Source of the DNA: Pseudomonadota bacterium
GTDB lineage: Bacteria > Bdellovibrionota_C > UBA2361 > SZUA-149
Direction of reading: 5' to 3'
DNA: 36,973 nt
NCBI GenBank assembly: GCA_029555385.1
Contig: JAKPSH010000185.1
Coordinates: forward strand, 1-36,973
Within the stretch, counting starts at the first letter, position 1. Every line of letters begins with the position of its first letter. Positions 8,503 to 16,404 of this stretch are shown here, one piece after another. The notes beneath the pieces are model-generated. The model made no database searches, was not told where the DNA came from, and saw nothing but the letters and a program-made list of their open reading frames with translations. Both the position numbers and the translations under genes were made by a program.

Positions 8503-9411
8503 ATGGACCTGCCGACAGAAACCAACGCTGCTGCACAAGACTCTCTGGCTGCGCTGCTGCGCTGGTTTTCGGGTTATCGCTGGGCCGCTGTCGCTTATTC
8601 CGCCGGGGCGGATTCAACCCTTGTACTCAAAGCCGCTGTCCTTGCGCTCGGGCCTCAGTGCGTCTTTGCGATCACGGCGGACTCTCCATCTCTTGCCCGG
8701 TCCGAATTTCAAATTGCACAGCAAACAGCGCGAGAGTTCGGCGTGCGTCATATCGTCGTCCAGACCGCAGAGCTGGCCAACCCCGCCTATGCACAAAATG
8801 ACCATGACCGCTGCTACCACTGCAAAAGCGCGTTCTACGCCGCGGCATCTCACGCAGCAAACGAACTCCTGACGGACCTCACCGCTGGAGCAGCCGGTGA
8901 CCACGCCTTGCACGCTGAGTTCATTCTCGCGGACGGAACAAACGCCGATGACTTTCAAGATATCCGTCCGGGGCTGCGTGCTGCTGAAGAAGCTGGCATC
9001 AGGCATCCCTTGGCGGACTGCGGCATCGGTAAGGACGGAGTGCGCCAAATCAGCGCCGTGCTTGGCCTCCCCACTTGGAACAAGCCCGAAGCAGCCTGCC
9101 TCGCCTCACGTATTGTTTCTGGCATTCCGGTAACCCTGCAGAATCTCGCCATGGTTGAAAAAGCCGAACGCTGTCTTAAGGACCGCGGCTTTCTGCACGT
9201 GCGTGTGCGCTACCATGAATCGGCCAAGCACGGTCCGCTGGCCCGTATAGAACTTGACCCTGGTGATATTGCGCTTCTATGCTCCCCTGGCCAGCGTGAG
9301 CAAGTTGTCGCCGAACTAAAGCACACTGGCTTCTCTTATGTGGTGCTCGACCTCGAGGGTTACAAAAAAGGAGGCCGCGCGGTACCTGATACTCAACAGG
9401 GCCAGCAATGA
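8503..9411 (+). CDS. larE: LarE-type ATP-dependent sacrificial sulfur transferase
   Basis: LarE belongs to the PP-loop family. In lactobacilli it adenylates the carboxylates of a pyridinium dithiolate precursor and donates its own cysteine sulfur to make the nickel-pincer cofactor of lactate racemase. Here the PP-loop reads SAGADS (residues 33-38) instead of the usual SGGVDS. CYHCKSAFY (C104, C107), ILADGTNADDFQD and ACLASR with C199, the equivalent of the donor Cys, are all present. The ATG at 8503 has GAGGGAGA just upstream; an in-frame ATG at 8485 is less likely. Neither larB, larC nor larA is adjacent, so the nickel-pincer role is an assumption, and another sulfur transfer reaction is possible. 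It is coupled by ATGA to the next gene. Confidence 0.85.
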   Translation: MDLPTETNAAAQDSLAALLRWFSGYRWAAVAYSAGADSTLVLKAAVLALGPQCVFAITADSPSLARSEFQIAQQTAREFGVRHIVVQTAELANPAYAQNDHDRCYHCKSAFYAAASHAANELLTDLTAGAAGDHALHAEFILADGTNADDFQDIRPGLRAAEEAGIRHPLADCGIGKDGVRQISAVLGLPTWNKPEAACLASRIVSGIPVTLQNLAMVEKAERCLKDRGFLHVRVRYHESAKHGPLARIELDPGDIALLCSPGQREQVVAELKHTGFSYVVLDLEGYKKGGRAVPDTQQGQQ

Positions 9412-10256
9412 GAATCACCGTTCTTGGCACAGGAACATCAACCGGAGTGCCGGTTCCGTGCTGTTCCTGCCCGGTCTGCCGCTCAACGGATAAGCGCAAC
9501 CGGCGGCTGCGCACGAGCCTGCACGTGGAAATCCAAGCGCAGGATCTGGCCGCCGGCGCCCAGCCCCCCGGCACTCCTGAACACGAGGTGTGCGCTGCGA
9601 TTCAAATCGACACTGGACCTGATTTCCGCTTCCAGGCTCTGCGCGCCGGCCTGCGCCGCATTGATGCCGTGCTCTATACACATACCCATGCCGATCACAT
9701 CGCCGGAATTGATGATCTTCGAGGATTCAACTTCATCCGCAATGAGCCGATTCCAGTTTATGCCGGAGCAGAATCAGCCGCCGAGCTTCGTCAGCGCTTC
9801 GGTTACTGCTTCACAACATCACCGGATTACGAAGGAGGCTCTCCGCCAGATCTCACTCTTCAGCTAATCGAGCCGTTTCGCCCCCTTTTGTTTGCCGGGT
9901 TCGAAGTCCTGCCGCTTCCCGTAATGCATGGCTCGGCTCAAGTGCTCGCTTTCCGTTTCGGCCCTTTTGCCTATGCAACAGATTGTTCGGCGATTCCGGA
10001 ACAAACCATGGCCGCGCTCTCCGGCCTGGAATGTTTGATTTTGGACGGCCTGCGTGAACGCGAGCATCCCACGCATTTTTCGCAGAGTGAAGCGGCAGAA
10101 TTCGCCATGCGCATTGGCGCCAAGCAGACATTTCTTACCCATATCTCGCACGAGGTGGACCACGAACGCGCTAACAACGGATTCCGCTCCGCTTGGCAGG
10201 CTGATATTCAATGCGCATACGACGGTTTGGTCATCGAGCTCGCTGGGCGAGCATGA
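9408..10256 (+). CDS. Metallo-beta-lactamase fold hydrolase, PhnP-like
   Basis: This 282-residue enzyme has the metal-binding HTHADH motif (H92, H94, D96, H97) and later the MHG, ATDCS and LTHISHEVDH histidines, giving a two-metal site. The N-terminus holds GTGTSTGVP followed by a Cys cluster (CCSCPVC, residues 18-24) like the structural zinc site of PhnP, the phosphoribosyl cyclic phosphodiesterase. Genes of this subgroup often occur outside phosphonate operons and are annotated as MBL-fold hydrolases, so the substrate is not certain; no phn genes are near. Its start overlaps the larE stop by 4 nt, implying co-translation. Its 3' end overlaps the convergent ispD gene by 26 nt. Confidence 0.87.
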   Translation: MRITVLGTGTSTGVPVPCCSCPVCRSTDKRNRRLRTSLHVEIQAQDLAAGAQPPGTPEHEVCAAIQIDTGPDFRFQALRAGLRRIDAVLYTHTHADHIAGIDDLRGFNFIRNEPIPVYAGAESAAELRQRFGYCFTTSPDYEGGSPPDLTLQLIEPFRPLLFAGFEVLPLPVMHGSAQVLAFRFGPFAYATDCSAIPEQTMAALSGLECLILDGLREREHPTHFSQSEAAEFAMRIGAKQTFLTHISHEVDHERANNGFRSAWQADIQCAYDGLVIELAGRA

Positions 10257-10953
10257 GCTGCGCATACTGAAGATCGTGCGGGGTCGTAATTTTTATATTC
10301 GCGTCAGTCCCCTCGATAATCTCCACTGCGTGCCCCAGCCGCTCTACCAGCTCGCTGTCGTCAGTGCCGGTATAACCATCGGCAAAGGCGCGCTCATAGG
10401 CGTCGATAAGCAGGTCGTAGTCAAAAGCTTGCGGCGTCTGCGCCTCCCACATCTCACGGCGCGGCACCGTTTGTGCTACATTACAGTTTTTTGCTTTTTT
10501 CAGGGTAGCCTTAACGGGCACAGCCAGGATGCAGGCTCCGCTTTGCACGCAGCGCTCAGCGGCGCTGCGAATCAGCTCCGGCGGACAAAAGGGCCGTGCC
10601 GCATCATGAACAAGCACATGTGTCGCCTTTCCTTTAAGCGCTTGCAGCCCAGCAAACACCGACTCCTGCCGTGTATTGCCTCCTGGAACAACAATGCGTT
10701 CGATATCAGGCAGGATTTTTTCTGCACATTGCTCAATTTCTCGAATATCCTCGCATCTTGCGCATACGACTATGCCGCGCAGACACCCCGCGCATGCCAT
10801 CGCCGACAAAGTCAGCTCAAGGATCGTACCGTAGCCGTTTAGCGCAAGGAGCACCTTGGGCCGGGACGCGCAAAAACCTTCCATCCGCCTCCCGCACCCG
10901 GCGGCTGGAATAACAGCATAAATGCCCGCTTGTTCTTTGAGCAGACTATTCAA
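10231..10953 (-). CDS. ispD: 2-C-methyl-D-erythritol 4-phosphate cytidylyltransferase
   Basis: IspD attaches CMP to methylerythritol phosphate in the non-mevalonate isoprenoid pathway. Family signatures are present: IPAAGCGRRM with the substrate Arg, a downstream RPKVLLAL with the conserved Lys (K33), VHDAARPF (D117), QTPQAF and TGTDDSELVE. The length of 240 aa is normal. The modelled start is a TTG, 19 nt after carD, with no clear Shine-Dalgarno; the conserved part begins only about 12 residues in, so the true start is close by. No IspF domain is fused. Pairing with carD is common in deltaproteobacterial genomes and suggests co-transcription. The 3' end overlaps the convergent hydrolase gene by 26 nt. 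Confidence 0.95.
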   Translation of the reverse strand: MNSLLKEQAGIYAVIPAAGCGRRMEGFCASRPKVLLALNGYGTILELTLSAMACAGCLRGIVVCARCEDIREIEQCAEKILPDIERIVVPGGNTRQESVFAGLQALKGKATHVLVHDAARPFCPPELIRSAAERCVQSGACILAVPVKATLKKAKNCNVAQTVPRREMWEAQTPQAFDYDLLIDAYERAFADGYTGTDDSELVERLGHAVEIIEGTDANIKITTPHDLQYAQLMLAQRAR

Positions 10954-10972
10954 ATGCGTTTATCAGCAATGC

Positions 10973-11485
10973 TTAATGTGCGCGAGTTCGACGTTCGCAA
11001 ATCTCAGCCAGTTCGGCTCTGATCGCTTCTTCTGTTCGTGCCTTAGCGATGCTCAATTCCTTCACCAGCAGCCCCCGCGCCGTATCAAGCATCCGCCGCT
11101 CACCGAATGATAGATCCTTGTCCGACTTCAAAACGGAAAGATCGCGAATCACGCTGGCAATCTCCAGCACAGAGCCCGTCTTTATTTTCTGAGTGTACTC
11201 GCGGTAGCGCCGGTTCCAAGTTTGATTGTCAATCGCCACGTTTCGCTCACGTAAGATGTCGTAGACTTTCTCGACCGTTTTTGAGTCAATTACCCGGCGA
11301 AGCCCGACTGCTTTGGCTTGGACCACGGGCACCATAATTTTCATGCCCGTATCTATAATTGAAATCATGTAAAACTTCTGTTCGGCTCCGGAAATCTTGC
11401 GCATCTCAATGGAATCGACAACTCCAACTCCGTGCGCTGGATAAACAACTTTATCCCCTTCCTTATAAGTCAAATTATTATTCAC
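10973..11485 (-). CDS. carD: CarD/CdnL-family RNA polymerase-binding transcription regulator
   Basis: A 170-residue protein with the N-terminal RNA polymerase interaction domain (GDKVVYPAHGVGVVDSIE, about residues 7-60) and a C-terminal helical domain with TWNRRYREY and SFGERRMLDTARGLLVKE, which in CarD/CdnL contacts promoter DNA at the upstream edge of the bubble and stabilises open complexes at rRNA and other promoters. It starts at GTG (11485) preceded by GAGAGG at good spacing. It appears to be the first gene of a carD-ispD transcript. The size and absence of an HMGA-like tail fit the CdnL subtype rather than the large myxobacterial CarD. Confidence 0.93.
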   Translation of the reverse strand: MNNNLTYKEGDKVVYPAHGVGVVDSIEMRKISGAEQKFYMISIIDTGMKIMVPVVQAKAVGLRRVIDSKTVEKVYDILRERNVAIDNQTWNRRYREYTQKIKTGSVLEIASVIRDLSVLKSDKDLSFGERRMLDTARGLLVKELSIAKARTEEAIRAELAEICERRTRAH

Positions 11486-11647
11486 GCTTGACCTCTCGTT
11501 TGATTTAACTTTGTATAGCCGCCAACAACTATCGCTTACTTACCCCTGGAGCCTGAGAAATTTTTGCCCGCCGCTAAACGCTGAAACTCACGCGAGCGAA
11601 CACGTCCTCTTACCGGAACTGGGCTTAACAAAGCCCTGAATTTGACA

Positions 11648-11674
11648 GCGGGTGATTATACAACTTACACCCGC
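11648..11674. other. Stem-loop in the carD-rimI gap
   Basis: GCGGGTG at 11648-11654 pairs with CACCCGC at 11668-11674 across a 13-nt loop. It sits just beyond the 3' end of the minus-strand rimI gene and upstream of carD. No T-run follows on the minus strand, so it is not a convincing intrinsic terminator. I saw nothing else in the 240-nt gap. Confidence 0.4.
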
Positions 11675-11725
11675 CGTAGTCAAATCAAGCACTAAGGAAC
11701 TAAGTTAGCGAACCACCGGAAAATG

Positions 11726-12229
11726 TTAAAGTTTTGTTCCAAGCCTGAGCTCGAGAACGAGAGCATCCTCATGATTATCACGGTAGTAATCGTGCCGTAC
11801 CCCTACCCGTTCAAAGCCGAACGAGAAATACAACTGCTGAGCAATAACATTAGACCGCCGAACTTCAAGCGTTGCCATACATGCGCCAAAAAGCATGCTC
11901 TCCTGAATAACTCGCCCTAAAACCAGTCGGCCAAAACCGCATCGGCGGTAACGAGGGGCAACCGCAAGATTAAGGATGTGCAATTCCTTTTCAACTAAGT
12001 GATTAAATGAGTATCCTACTAGCTCTCCGTTTTTCACTACCGCCCGGCGCAGAGAAACCTGATTTTGGAACTCTCCGCGAATAAGCTCGCTAGACCATGG
12101 GTTCGAATAGCAAACCTGCTCAAGCCGGCACACATCCTCGAAATACGGCAATTCCAACGGTATTACTTGAACCGGAAAATAATCATGTTTGCAGAGCAGA
12201 GCACTCTGCGCCGTGTTTATTTGAGTCAT
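11726..12229 (-). CDS. rimI: Ribosomal-protein-alanine N-acetyltransferase RimI (GNAT family)
   Basis: A GNAT acetyltransferase of about 167 residues. The RimI pattern is seen in CRLEQVCYSNPWSSELIRGE (the N-terminal substrate region with the NPW motif), LHILNLAVAPRYRRCGFGR (motif A, acetyl-CoA pyrophosphate loop) and EVRRSNVIAQQLYFSFGFE with YYRDNHEDALVLE at the end. RimI acetylates the N-terminal alanine of ribosomal protein bS18. The frame is open upstream to an ATG at 12328, but that start would lie inside the divergent glycosyltransferase start, so I place it at the ATG at 12229; the upstream Shine-Dalgarno is weak. It is not next to tsaB or tsaD as in many genomes. Confidence 0.88.
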   Translation of the reverse strand: MTQINTAQSALLCKHDYFPVQVIPLELPYFEDVCRLEQVCYSNPWSSELIRGEFQNQVSLRRAVVKNGELVGYSFNHLVEKELHILNLAVAPRYRRCGFGRLVLGRVIQESMLFGACMATLEVRRSNVIAQQLYFSFGFERVGVRHDYYRDNHEDALVLELRLGTKL

Positions 12230-12321
12230 ATCTTGACAAAGCTCATTGCGAAGCTCCGAAAAAGTAGCTTGCGAGAATAGCTCAATTTCTAAAAATATGC
12301 GAGTGAGACGTGGGGGATAAA

Positions 12322-13485
12322 ATGCCATATAGAAACAAGACCCGCGTTGCGCTGCTGAGCAGCGTAATCGTGAAAAATGATGCTATTTCAAACAGTATTC
12401 GCGACAAGCTTCGCGCACTGACTGAGAACAGCAGCGCCGCTCAGCTCTACGATGTAACAGCTTTCACCACGCACTCAAGCAGGCTCGGCCCTCACATCAA
12501 GCTCGTAAGAAGCGTAACAGAGGTTGTACTAGATCCTGTTTTTCTTAGTGCCGATATCCATATTTTTGAGTTCGGTGTTTACACTGAGCTTTTCAACGCC
12601 ATTTACTGTTCGAGACCGGGTCAAACTAAGGTCGTCCATTATCATAATATAACACCGCCCGAATTGGTGCCGCCCGAGAAACGGGAAATCACTTACAAAT
12701 CCCTCGAGCAAAAGGTCAACCTGCTCGCGGCAGACCAAATCTGGTGTGTAAGCGAAATAAACCGCATGGACCTGCTGGAATACGGTATTGCGGCAGACAA
12801 GCTCTCACTCCTCCCGCTTCCTGTTTCGTTTGTTCACCAGCCGCCGCCCGTGCGTTCGCCGGAGCGCAAAAACCGCGTCGACCTCCTTTACGTTGGACGT
12901 CTTGTCCCGTCCAAGGGGATTCTTGACGTGCTGCGCGCACTCTGTGCGCTGCGCCAAACCGGCCCGCTGCGCGCCAGCCTGAAGCTCGTCGGCAGCCCCA
13001 CCTTCAGTGATCAAGAATACATCAGCGAACTCCACAGCTTTCTTGCCAAGCACGACCTCACCGGTCACGTTCAGTTTGCCGGCGAGGTATCCGACCAAGA
13101 GCTTTTGCGGTGTTACGACGAGGCGGATGCGCTGGTTATCCCCTCGTATCACGAGGGGTTCTGCGTACCAGTTGTTGAAGCCTTTTCCCGCGGGAGGTGC
13201 GTTATCGCCTACGATGCCGGAAACCTGCCTTACACGCTCAACGGCCTGGGCATTACCGTACCGACCGGCGACATTGAGGCGCTCACCGCCGCAATCGGCA
13301 ATTTCTGCCAAGGCAAACTTGCTGCTTGGGAAAACGAAACAGAACCTCAGATTTCTGCTCAGCGCGGTGATTTCCTTGAAAGCATATATATGGGCCTCGC
13401 GGCGGAATACACTAAGCAATTCCGTTATGAAGCATTTTGTGACAATTTTCTAAAGAAGATGGCGGGACTTTCAGCGGTGATCTGA
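12322..13485 (+). CDS. Family 4 (GT-B) glycosyltransferase
   Basis: A cytoplasmic retaining glycosyltransferase of 387 residues. The C-terminal nucleotide-sugar domain shows LLYVGRLVPSKGILDVL (R193, K198 for donor phosphates), a VQFAGEVSDQELLRCYDEAD block and the EX7E motif with E278 and E286 in EGFCVPVVE. The N-terminal acceptor domain begins RVALLSSVIVKND and contains VVHYHNITP. I chose the ATG at 12322 because GGGGG lies five bases upstream; a GTG at 12310 is possible. Its stop shares a base with the start of the ABC permease (TGATG), so it is probably made together with the exporter and acts on the same glycan. The donor sugar cannot be told from sequence. Confidence 0.9.
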   Translation: MPYRNKTRVALLSSVIVKNDAISNSIRDKLRALTENSSAAQLYDVTAFTTHSSRLGPHIKLVRSVTEVVLDPVFLSADIHIFEFGVYTELFNAIYCSRPGQTKVVHYHNITPPELVPPEKREITYKSLEQKVNLLAADQIWCVSEINRMDLLEYGIAADKLSLLPLPVSFVHQPPPVRSPERKNRVDLLYVGRLVPSKGILDVLRALCALRQTGPLRASLKLVGSPTFSDQEYISELHSFLAKHDLTGHVQFAGEVSDQELLRCYDEADALVIPSYHEGFCVPVVEAFSRGRCVIAYDAGNLPYTLNGLGITVPTGDIEALTAAIGNFCQGKLAAWENETEPQISAQRGDFLESIYMGLAAEYTKQFRYEAFCDNFLKKMAGLSAVI

Positions 13486-14300
13486 TGATTGGCTCATTTC
13501 TTAAAGGAATTCTCCAGTATCGCGGCCTCATTTGGGAAATGGCCAAGCGCGATCTGCGAAACCGCTATGCCGGCTCTTATCTTGGCATTTTCTGGACGAT
13601 TGTCGTTCCGCTCCTCTCGTCTGTAGTCTATATCGTGGTCTTTTCCATGCTCATGCAAGGCGGGCTTCGCGGACGTTACGTGAGCATCAACTACGCCGTC
13701 TATTACTTCACCGGCTTTACCCCGTGGCTGCTTTTTGCCGAGACGCTGACGCGAAATTTAACGGTGATCCGCACGAACTCAAGCCTGGTCACCAAGGTCT
13801 CTTTTCCTAATCAGATTCTGCCGTTCTCTACCTTCCTTTCTTCACTGGTCGCGCACGCGGTGCTTCTTGTGCTCACGGCCGGACTGATTGTCTATCATCA
13901 GCTTCCTTTCAGCCATCGCTTTTATCTCATCCCGCTTTATTTCCTTCTCCTGTTTTTGATCACCATGGGCCTCTCGCTTCTTTTTTCGGCCATTTGCGTT
14001 TTCGTGCGCGACTTAGCGGAAATCATCCCAATCCTGCTCAACCTAATTTTCTTCTGCACGCCGATCCTTTACACCGCGGAATCTGTTGTCGACTTCGCAC
14101 CGGCTTGGGCCCGCCCAGTTTTCCTGCACGCAAATCCTTTCCATTATATTGTCGACGGCTATCGCATGGGTCTGTTAGATGTCGCGGCCCCTGTTGAATG
14201 GCGAGGACTCGCCATTCTCACCATTTATGCTATTTCCTTCACCATTGCCGGCGCGCTCACGTTCCGCGCTTTGAAGAAGTCTTTTGCCGATGTGCTTTAG
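13485..14300 (+). CDS. ABC-2 type polysaccharide exporter permease (Wzm/TagG/KpsM-like)
   Basis: A 271-residue inner-membrane protein with about six hydrophobic segments and the family hallmarks: a cytosolic amphipathic N-terminus (LIWEMAKRDLRNRYAGSYLG), IFWTIVVPL at the first membrane span, FTPWLLFAETL and a C-terminal FFCTPILYTAESV followed by NPFHYIVDGYR. It would form a dimer that moves lipid-linked glycan across the inner membrane, driven by an ATPase subunit. No Wzt-like ATPase gene follows; the next gene is the photolyase on the opposite strand, overlapping this gene's 3' end by 44 nt. The ATPase must be encoded elsewhere, or the cluster is broken. Start is coupled to the glycosyltransferase stop. 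Confidence 0.9.
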   Translation: MIGSFLKGILQYRGLIWEMAKRDLRNRYAGSYLGIFWTIVVPLLSSVVYIVVFSMLMQGGLRGRYVSINYAVYYFTGFTPWLLFAETLTRNLTVIRTNSSLVTKVSFPNQILPFSTFLSSLVAHAVLLVLTAGLIVYHQLPFSHRFYLIPLYFLLLFLITMGLSLLFSAICVFVRDLAEIIPILLNLIFFCTPILYTAESVVDFAPAWARPVFLHANPFHYIVDGYRMGLLDVAAPVEWRGLAILTIYAISFTIAGALTFRALKKSFADVL

Positions 14301-15747
14301 GAGCCGCTTTCATTCTTTCATACGCGTCTAGCGCACGATCTCGAGCTTCCTCGTGTTGGACGACGGCTTTAGGATATTCCCGGCCAAGAACCACGCCCGC
14401 CCTACTGAGCACTTCGTCTGGCGCGGCAAATGGACGGTGAATCCATTGCTTAGGCACTGCATTAAGCTCGGGGCACCAGCGTTTGACATATGTCCCATCC
14501 GGGTCGAACTTCTCCCCCTGGAGCACCGGGTTGAAAATGCGAAAATAAGGCGCCGCATCGGCCCCGCACCCGGACACCCATTGCCAGCCCATCGTATTGT
14601 TCGCCAAGTCCGCATCCACCAGGGTGTCCCAAAACCAGCGCGCCCCATCCTGCCAGGGAACCAGCAGGTGCTTGACTAGAAACGATGCGGCCACCATGCG
14701 CACCCGGTTATGCATCCAGCCAGTATGCCAGAGTTCTCGCATTCCGGCGTCAACCAGCGGGTACCCGGTCTGGCCTTTTTGCCAAAGACGAAACGCTTTC
14801 CGTCCGCGGGACCAGGGAAAGCGCGCAAACTCCCCGCGCAGAGGCTTCTCTGGGGTCTCCGGAAAATGATACAGCAGCTGATACGAGAACTCACGCCACG
14901 CAACTTGCCGCAGATAGGCCTGCGCGCTATGCGCAAGTTCTTGCTCCGCTTCTGTTGCGGCAGCTTTATCGATACTGCACCAAATCCGTTCGGGAGCAAT
15001 TTCTCCAAAGTGCAGATGCGGAGAAAGCCGGGACGTTCCCGCTATTGACGGAACATCCCGGACTGCGGCATAAGCACCGATCGCCCGGTCAATGAAGCGT
15101 TTTAGTGCTCTTTGCGCTCCATCTTCCCCTGGAATCCAGGTCTCACGCAGCCCAGCGGCCCAATCAACCCGGTCGAGAAGCTTAAGGCTCGCCGCATCGC
15201 CACTTTCCAGCTTCGCCGCTCGCGGCAATGTCTGAGGTGTCCGCCGCAGCCGCTCGCCAAAGTCACGGTCTTTGACTTTTCTCCAATAGGGCGTAAAAAC
15301 ACGAAACGGAGCACCTGCCGCATTAACCACCTCATGCGGCTCAACAAGAACTGAACATCGAAATGTCTTAAATCTAATACCGCCGCCATTAAGCTGCGCA
15401 CGGACCACTTCGTCGCGCGCACGAAGTGCCGGCTCATACAAGGCGTCGCAGTAAACAGAGTCCATCCGGTGTTTGCGCGCAAGCTCCAGCAAAACCTGGG
15501 CACTTTGCCCAGCCCGCAGGAAAAGAGGCAGACCACACGCACGCAGCTTTTGCGACAGGGCCTCTAGCGAATGGTGCAGCCACCACCGGCTGGCTCCGCC
15601 CGGCGCCCATCCGGATTCCTCCTCCGGAGCCCAAATGAAGAGCGGAAGAACAGCTCCGCCCTGCCGGGCAGCCGCGGCAAACATTATATTGTCTGAAACG
15701 CGAAGACTTCGCCGCAACCAAATGATTATCCTTTTATCCTCAGCCAT
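14257..15747 (-). CDS. phr: Deoxyribodipyrimidine photolyase (class I cryptochrome/photolyase family)
   Basis: A 496-residue flavoprotein that repairs UV-induced cyclobutane pyrimidine dimers using light. The N-terminal antenna domain starts IIIWLRRSLRVSDN with LPLFIWAPEEES; the C-terminal FAD-binding domain contains TSRLSPHLHFGEI, QVAWREFSYQLLYHFPE, GYPLVDAGMRELWHTGWMHN and DADLANNTMGWQWVSGCG with YFRIFNP. The conserved Asn in the FAD loop and the Trp chain positions appear intact, so a working enzyme is likely. The tail after about residue 465 is basic and low in complexity. It converges with the ABC permease with a 44-nt overlap. A related cryptochrome role cannot be ruled out, but the gene looks like a CPD photolyase. 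Confidence 0.95.
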   Translation of the reverse strand: MAEDKRIIIWLRRSLRVSDNIMFAAAARQGGAVLPLFIWAPEEESGWAPGGASRWWLHHSLEALSQKLRACGLPLFLRAGQSAQVLLELARKHRMDSVYCDALYEPALRARDEVVRAQLNGGGIRFKTFRCSVLVEPHEVVNAAGAPFRVFTPYWRKVKDRDFGERLRRTPQTLPRAAKLESGDAASLKLLDRVDWAAGLRETWIPGEDGAQRALKRFIDRAIGAYAAVRDVPSIAGTSRLSPHLHFGEIAPERIWCSIDKAAATEAEQELAHSAQAYLRQVAWREFSYQLLYHFPETPEKPLRGEFARFPWSRGRKAFRLWQKGQTGYPLVDAGMRELWHTGWMHNRVRMVAASFLVKHLLVPWQDGARWFWDTLVDADLANNTMGWQWVSGCGADAAPYFRIFNPVLQGEKFDPDGTYVKRWCPELNAVPKQWIHRPFAAPDEVLSRAGVVLGREYPKAVVQHEEARDRALDAYERMKAAPKAHRQKTSSKRGT

Positions 15748-15892
15748 CAGGAAGCCCTCTCCCCAGATTTAAATTCAAGCCCTTTCTTCCAAGCGTGACA
15801 GAACCGCCCAGTTTATGTAAAAAAGCGCATACCCGATGTTCGCAGAACCGGGTGGATTTAACAAACGATGAAGATCATTTTGGAGACAGGCT

Positions 15893-16021
15893 ATGGGCAA
15901 AGGCGATAAAAGAACGGCAAAAGGCAAACGGTTTGCGGGAAGTTTCGGCAACTCCCGGAGGAGGAAGTCTGCGGCCAAAGTAAATACCAAAGGCCCGGCG
16001 AAGAAAGGAAAAGAAGCCTAG
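15893..16021 (+). CDS. Small ribosomal protein bTHX-like (42 aa)
   Basis: A 42-residue, very basic protein starting MGKGDKRTAKGKRFAGSFGN, closely resembling bTHX (30S protein Thx), whose members begin MGKGD, follow with a K/R-rich GK segment and a G[ST][FY]G motif, then end in a Lys/Arg/Ala tail. In Thermus it sits in a cavity of the 30S head and stabilises it. The ATG at 15893 is preceded by GGAG at 15882-15885 with seven-base spacing and the frame ends at TAG 16019-16021. It is divergent from the photolyase and convergent with the small membrane protein gene. The longer reading frames on either strand here are shadows. Confidence 0.75.
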   Translation: MGKGDKRTAKGKRFAGSFGNSRRRKSAAKVNTKGPAKKGKEA

Positions 16022-16059
16022 GTGTAAACAACGCTCAGTGCTTGTGTGTACGCACAGCC

Positions 16060-16404
16060 TTACCTTAGTTGCTCACGGTAGGGCAGAATTGTAATGACCA
16101 GCATGATCACAAGCAGCACAAAGAAGAGCACGGCAAACATTTGCACTGGCTGCGCGAGCAGCGCCAGACCGGCTCCCACAGTCGAGACAAATATATATGT
16201 GTAGACTCCCCACCAGCACATTCTAAACACACCGACTAAGGAAACGATCGTCACGGCACTGAGCACAAGTTGGAAAATGAATCCCGAGGCATACAGTTCC
16301 TTAGGAGAAAACAATAAAAAGGCAAGAAAGCACGTGGCAAGGATTTTTGCTGCTTCAACGACCCATAGGGCAAGACAAAGCAAAAACACCGGTCTTGGTC
16401 TCAT
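16060..16404 (-). CDS. Small integral membrane protein of unknown function
   Basis: A 114-residue protein with four likely transmembrane helices: about residues 5-32 (FLLCLALWVVEAAKILATCF), 40-60 (GFIFQLVLSAVTIVSLVGVF), 65-85 (WGVYTYIFVSTVGAGLALLA) and 88-107. Helix ends carry basic residues (MRPRP at the start, PYREQLR at the end). I recognise no family. The ATG at 16404 is weakly supported by AAGGT upstream. The gene stands alone between bTHX and a long gene-poor gap. Confidence 0.65.
   Translation of the reverse strand: MRPRPVFLLCLALWVVEAAKILATCFLAFLLFSPKELYASGFIFQLVLSAVTIVSLVGVFRMCWWGVYTYIFVSTVGAGLALLAQPVQMFAVLFFVLLVIMLVITILPYREQLR

Noticed and set aside
8503..9411. LarE as an amidotransferase or NAD synthase relative
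   Set aside because: The fold is related, but the CYHCKSAFY, ILADGTNADD and ACLASR motifs point to LarE.
12090..12125. GGTTCGAAT sequence resembling a tRNA T-loop
   Set aside because: It lies inside the rimI coding sequence and no acceptor stem or other arms can be folded around it.
15775..15990. A 71-codon minus-strand frame over the bTHX gene
   Set aside because: Its sequence is the shadow of the bTHX gene and the photolyase upstream region; no start site is seen.
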